NCBI RefSeq assembly: GCF_904849725.1
Contig: NC_058518.1
Span: 414,725,081-414,789,080, forward strand
Origin: Hordeum vulgare subsp. vulgare
Taxonomy: Eukaryota; Streptophyta; Magnoliopsida; Poales; Poaceae
Length of the DNA stretch: 64,000 nucleotides
Direction: 5' to 3'
How positions within the stretch are numbered: position 1 is the stretch's first letter; each line of letters opens with the position of its first letter. The notes beneath the pieces are model-generated. The model searched no databases. It was given only the letters and a program-made list of their open reading frames with translations, and was not told where the DNA came from. The position numbers were made by a program, and so were the translations under genes. Positions 62,153 to 64,000 of this stretch are shown in pieces.

Positions 62153-64000
62153 CCTTTTAAAGTGATTGTTTCTCCTTCTGCATGTTAATTGCTTGGTCTT
62201 CAGGTTTCACCTTCCGTGTTATGCCATACTGCAAGCCTGCAGCATAGGCTTTGCTTTTTTCTTGCATAAACACAGTCTTTCCTCGGCAAAAGCACTTTGG
62301 ATGAATAGGCATATTTTGTAAAGATAATCTCACAAAAGCTGGTGGTGGCTTTGCACAAAGAATCGCGCACACCCTGTATTTCAAGCACCAATCTTGTTTT
62401 TTTAAAACTAAAAATGAAAGGAAGTTGAGAAACCATTGGTGTACTGTCAGTGTTAAGCTCAAGTTTGGTCTACAACAAAACTTACAAAAGTTTGGTCTAC
62501 AACAGGAGAAACAAAAATGATACATCTGCTGCAGCAAATAGAAGAGGAAAAATGAAGAAAACTAGTCACTGAAGACACAAAATTTGTACGCTTGTTTGTA
62601 ATGTCCAAAATTTCTTGGTGTTTGTAATCGACATACCTTCTTTGCAGAGAGAAATGTGTTTACTGAGATAGGCACAGTATTTAGCAGTGGTTCGTTGCCC
62701 TAGTATATTATGATATCCGCGGAATGTCACAAGGTTGCTTTTAAGCATGCATATCATGGTACCAAACTGTGTTTTATGGGTTCCACCTTGTTTGTCAGGT
62801 CTACATCTAAATACTTGAACAATTTATGGTAACAGCATCAATCTCAACTAAAAAGCAATCACTGCATGAAGTGAACGAGTCCGGATGCTCACAGAATGTG
62901 TAGTTAGTACCTTCTGAGTAATAATATCAGTTTTGCATTTTTCATTTAAGTTTTTATATCACACTTAACCTAGTATACTTCACTGACCATGGTACATTTT
63001 CAGGATTTATTTGCTCCACATGGGGAATTTTTGAAGTTTTTTGCTTTCTGACAAGGTATCTGAATGCAACATGAGGCTGTTAACATCATATGCTGCTCAA
63101 AAAAGTAAAAGGCACTCCATATGGAAGCCTAGGGCTCTGAATCTTAAAACAAGACATTTAGCATTGCACTCGGTGGAGTTGAGGACGTGAGATGACAGCT
63201 GAGGTTGATATGAACAAGTGGACCTTGGATGCATGAAACTGCTACTTTTCTTGTCCATTCTTGTTCTGCGCATGGCAGCTAAAAATGGGGATGTGAAGTA
63301 CCATCTTTGGTGCTTATCAAGAAAATCCATCATGGTTACATGACAGGATGAAGCCAAAAGGAGAATCAAACGTGAGGTTTGATTTGCATCCCTACTTGTT
63401 GAAAAGCTCATCCTTGATGGCAAACGCAATCTGAGGTTCCTGGTCGTCTTGTATTGCATTTCCAGCTTTATTGAAATGGTGGCTCTACTGATAAATCATG
63501 GTCAGAAGGTTCTCTGGTTGAACTTGCGTGTCTACTTCATGTGACGCGAGATGTTCTTGAAAGTTCAGTAATGAGGGAAGCTTATTTCGCAGTAAAGCTT
63601 GAAGGTCCCATGTTCAGTAATGAGGGAAGCTTATTTTGCAGTAAAGCTTGAAGGTCCCATGTGCAGTCTGAGGACGCTGCCTGCTTTGTAATCTACACAA
63701 CAGTGCCAGGTAACCTTGGAGCTTGCAGTTGATGACTTGCAGAGCAGTAATGAACAAGTAAGCACTTTGGTGGTCTAGCAGCAGCCCAAGTGGCTGTATA
63801 GTACATACAAAAGACTGGAGCTTTGTCTGTCATGTTTAAAGAAGGAGCAGAACGTGCGGGGGATACAAAAGCATATACTTTTTTGTTGAAAACGCCATTC
63901 TTGTGCCAAGGCACTTACATGTTAACCTCATTTTCAAGCCATAAGGCGAGAGGCCATAATGTTTTCCTGATAATTAACACATGCACCAATTTTGACATGG
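62153..64000. other. Anonymous low-copy sequence with a 49-bp tandem duplication
   Basis: No convincing coding frame on either strand. At 63,563-63,611 and 63,612-63,660 a 49-bp unit (GTTCAGTAATGAGGGAAGCT...) is repeated with one difference. The rest shows nothing I can name. Confidence 0.45.

Noticed and set aside
1..64000. CRISPR arrays, bacterial operons, rRNA or tRNA genes
   Set aside because: None seen; tRNA-like matches are retrotransposon primer sites only.

Overview
The window is nuclear DNA of a grass, most likely Triticeae (wheat, Aegilops, barley or rye). It holds an Angela/BARE/WIS-type Copia LTR, several Athila-lineage Ty3/gypsy elements with tRNA-Asp primer sites, Stowaway MITEs, and one GC-gradient PPR gene. 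About 56 kb is nested LTR retrotransposon; the last 7 kb is low-copy sequence around the gene. Family letters A to D are mine and imply no database assignment.

1-18,692: three copies of Athila-like family A in alternating orientation. A1 (minus) is 1-4711. A2 (plus) is 4712-12,413. A3 (minus) is 12,437-18,692. Each has a gag-protease-RT-RNase H-integrase frame (A1 is cut by the window edge before integrase). A2 and A3 also carry a small coiled-coil ORF (called ORF3 here) between pol and the 3' LTR. All pol frames are broken by stops and frameshifts; the A3 ORF3 is intact.

18,693-42,015: a fourth copy, A4 (plus), is split by later insertions. B1 (minus, gag-protease only) occupies 18,841-36,839. 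B1's own 3' LTR was hit by C (19,185-29,071), a complete element with a perfect 5-bp target duplication (GTGGG); it encodes gag, protease and an Athila-ORF1-like protein but no RT or integrase. A solo B LTR (37,366-39,016, duplication GGGAG) lies further along A4. Insertion order: A, then B, then C.

42,016-56,370: an unclassified GC-rich stretch with a 239-bp duplication; an Angela/BARE-like Copia LTR, leader and partial gag (43,302-46,832); a 4.87-kb LTR of element D inserted in that gag (46,833-51,698), with an initiator-tRNA-Met primer site; a pyrimidine-rich internal region; a second Copia gag with a zinc knuckle; and a T-rich degenerate repeat array.

56,371-64,000: one intact intronless PPR gene (56,793-58,304), then mostly anonymous sequence with two Stowaway MITEs and one candidate PIF/Harbinger MITE.

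The most interesting signals are non-coding and shared by the gypsy families: a GC-rich hairpin at a fixed place in the LTRs; a second U3-like copy of that hairpin region just before ORF3, suggesting an internal promoter; and a polypurine-tract-like motif recurring in gag, after ORF3 and at the true PPT. No cellular multi-gene system is present.
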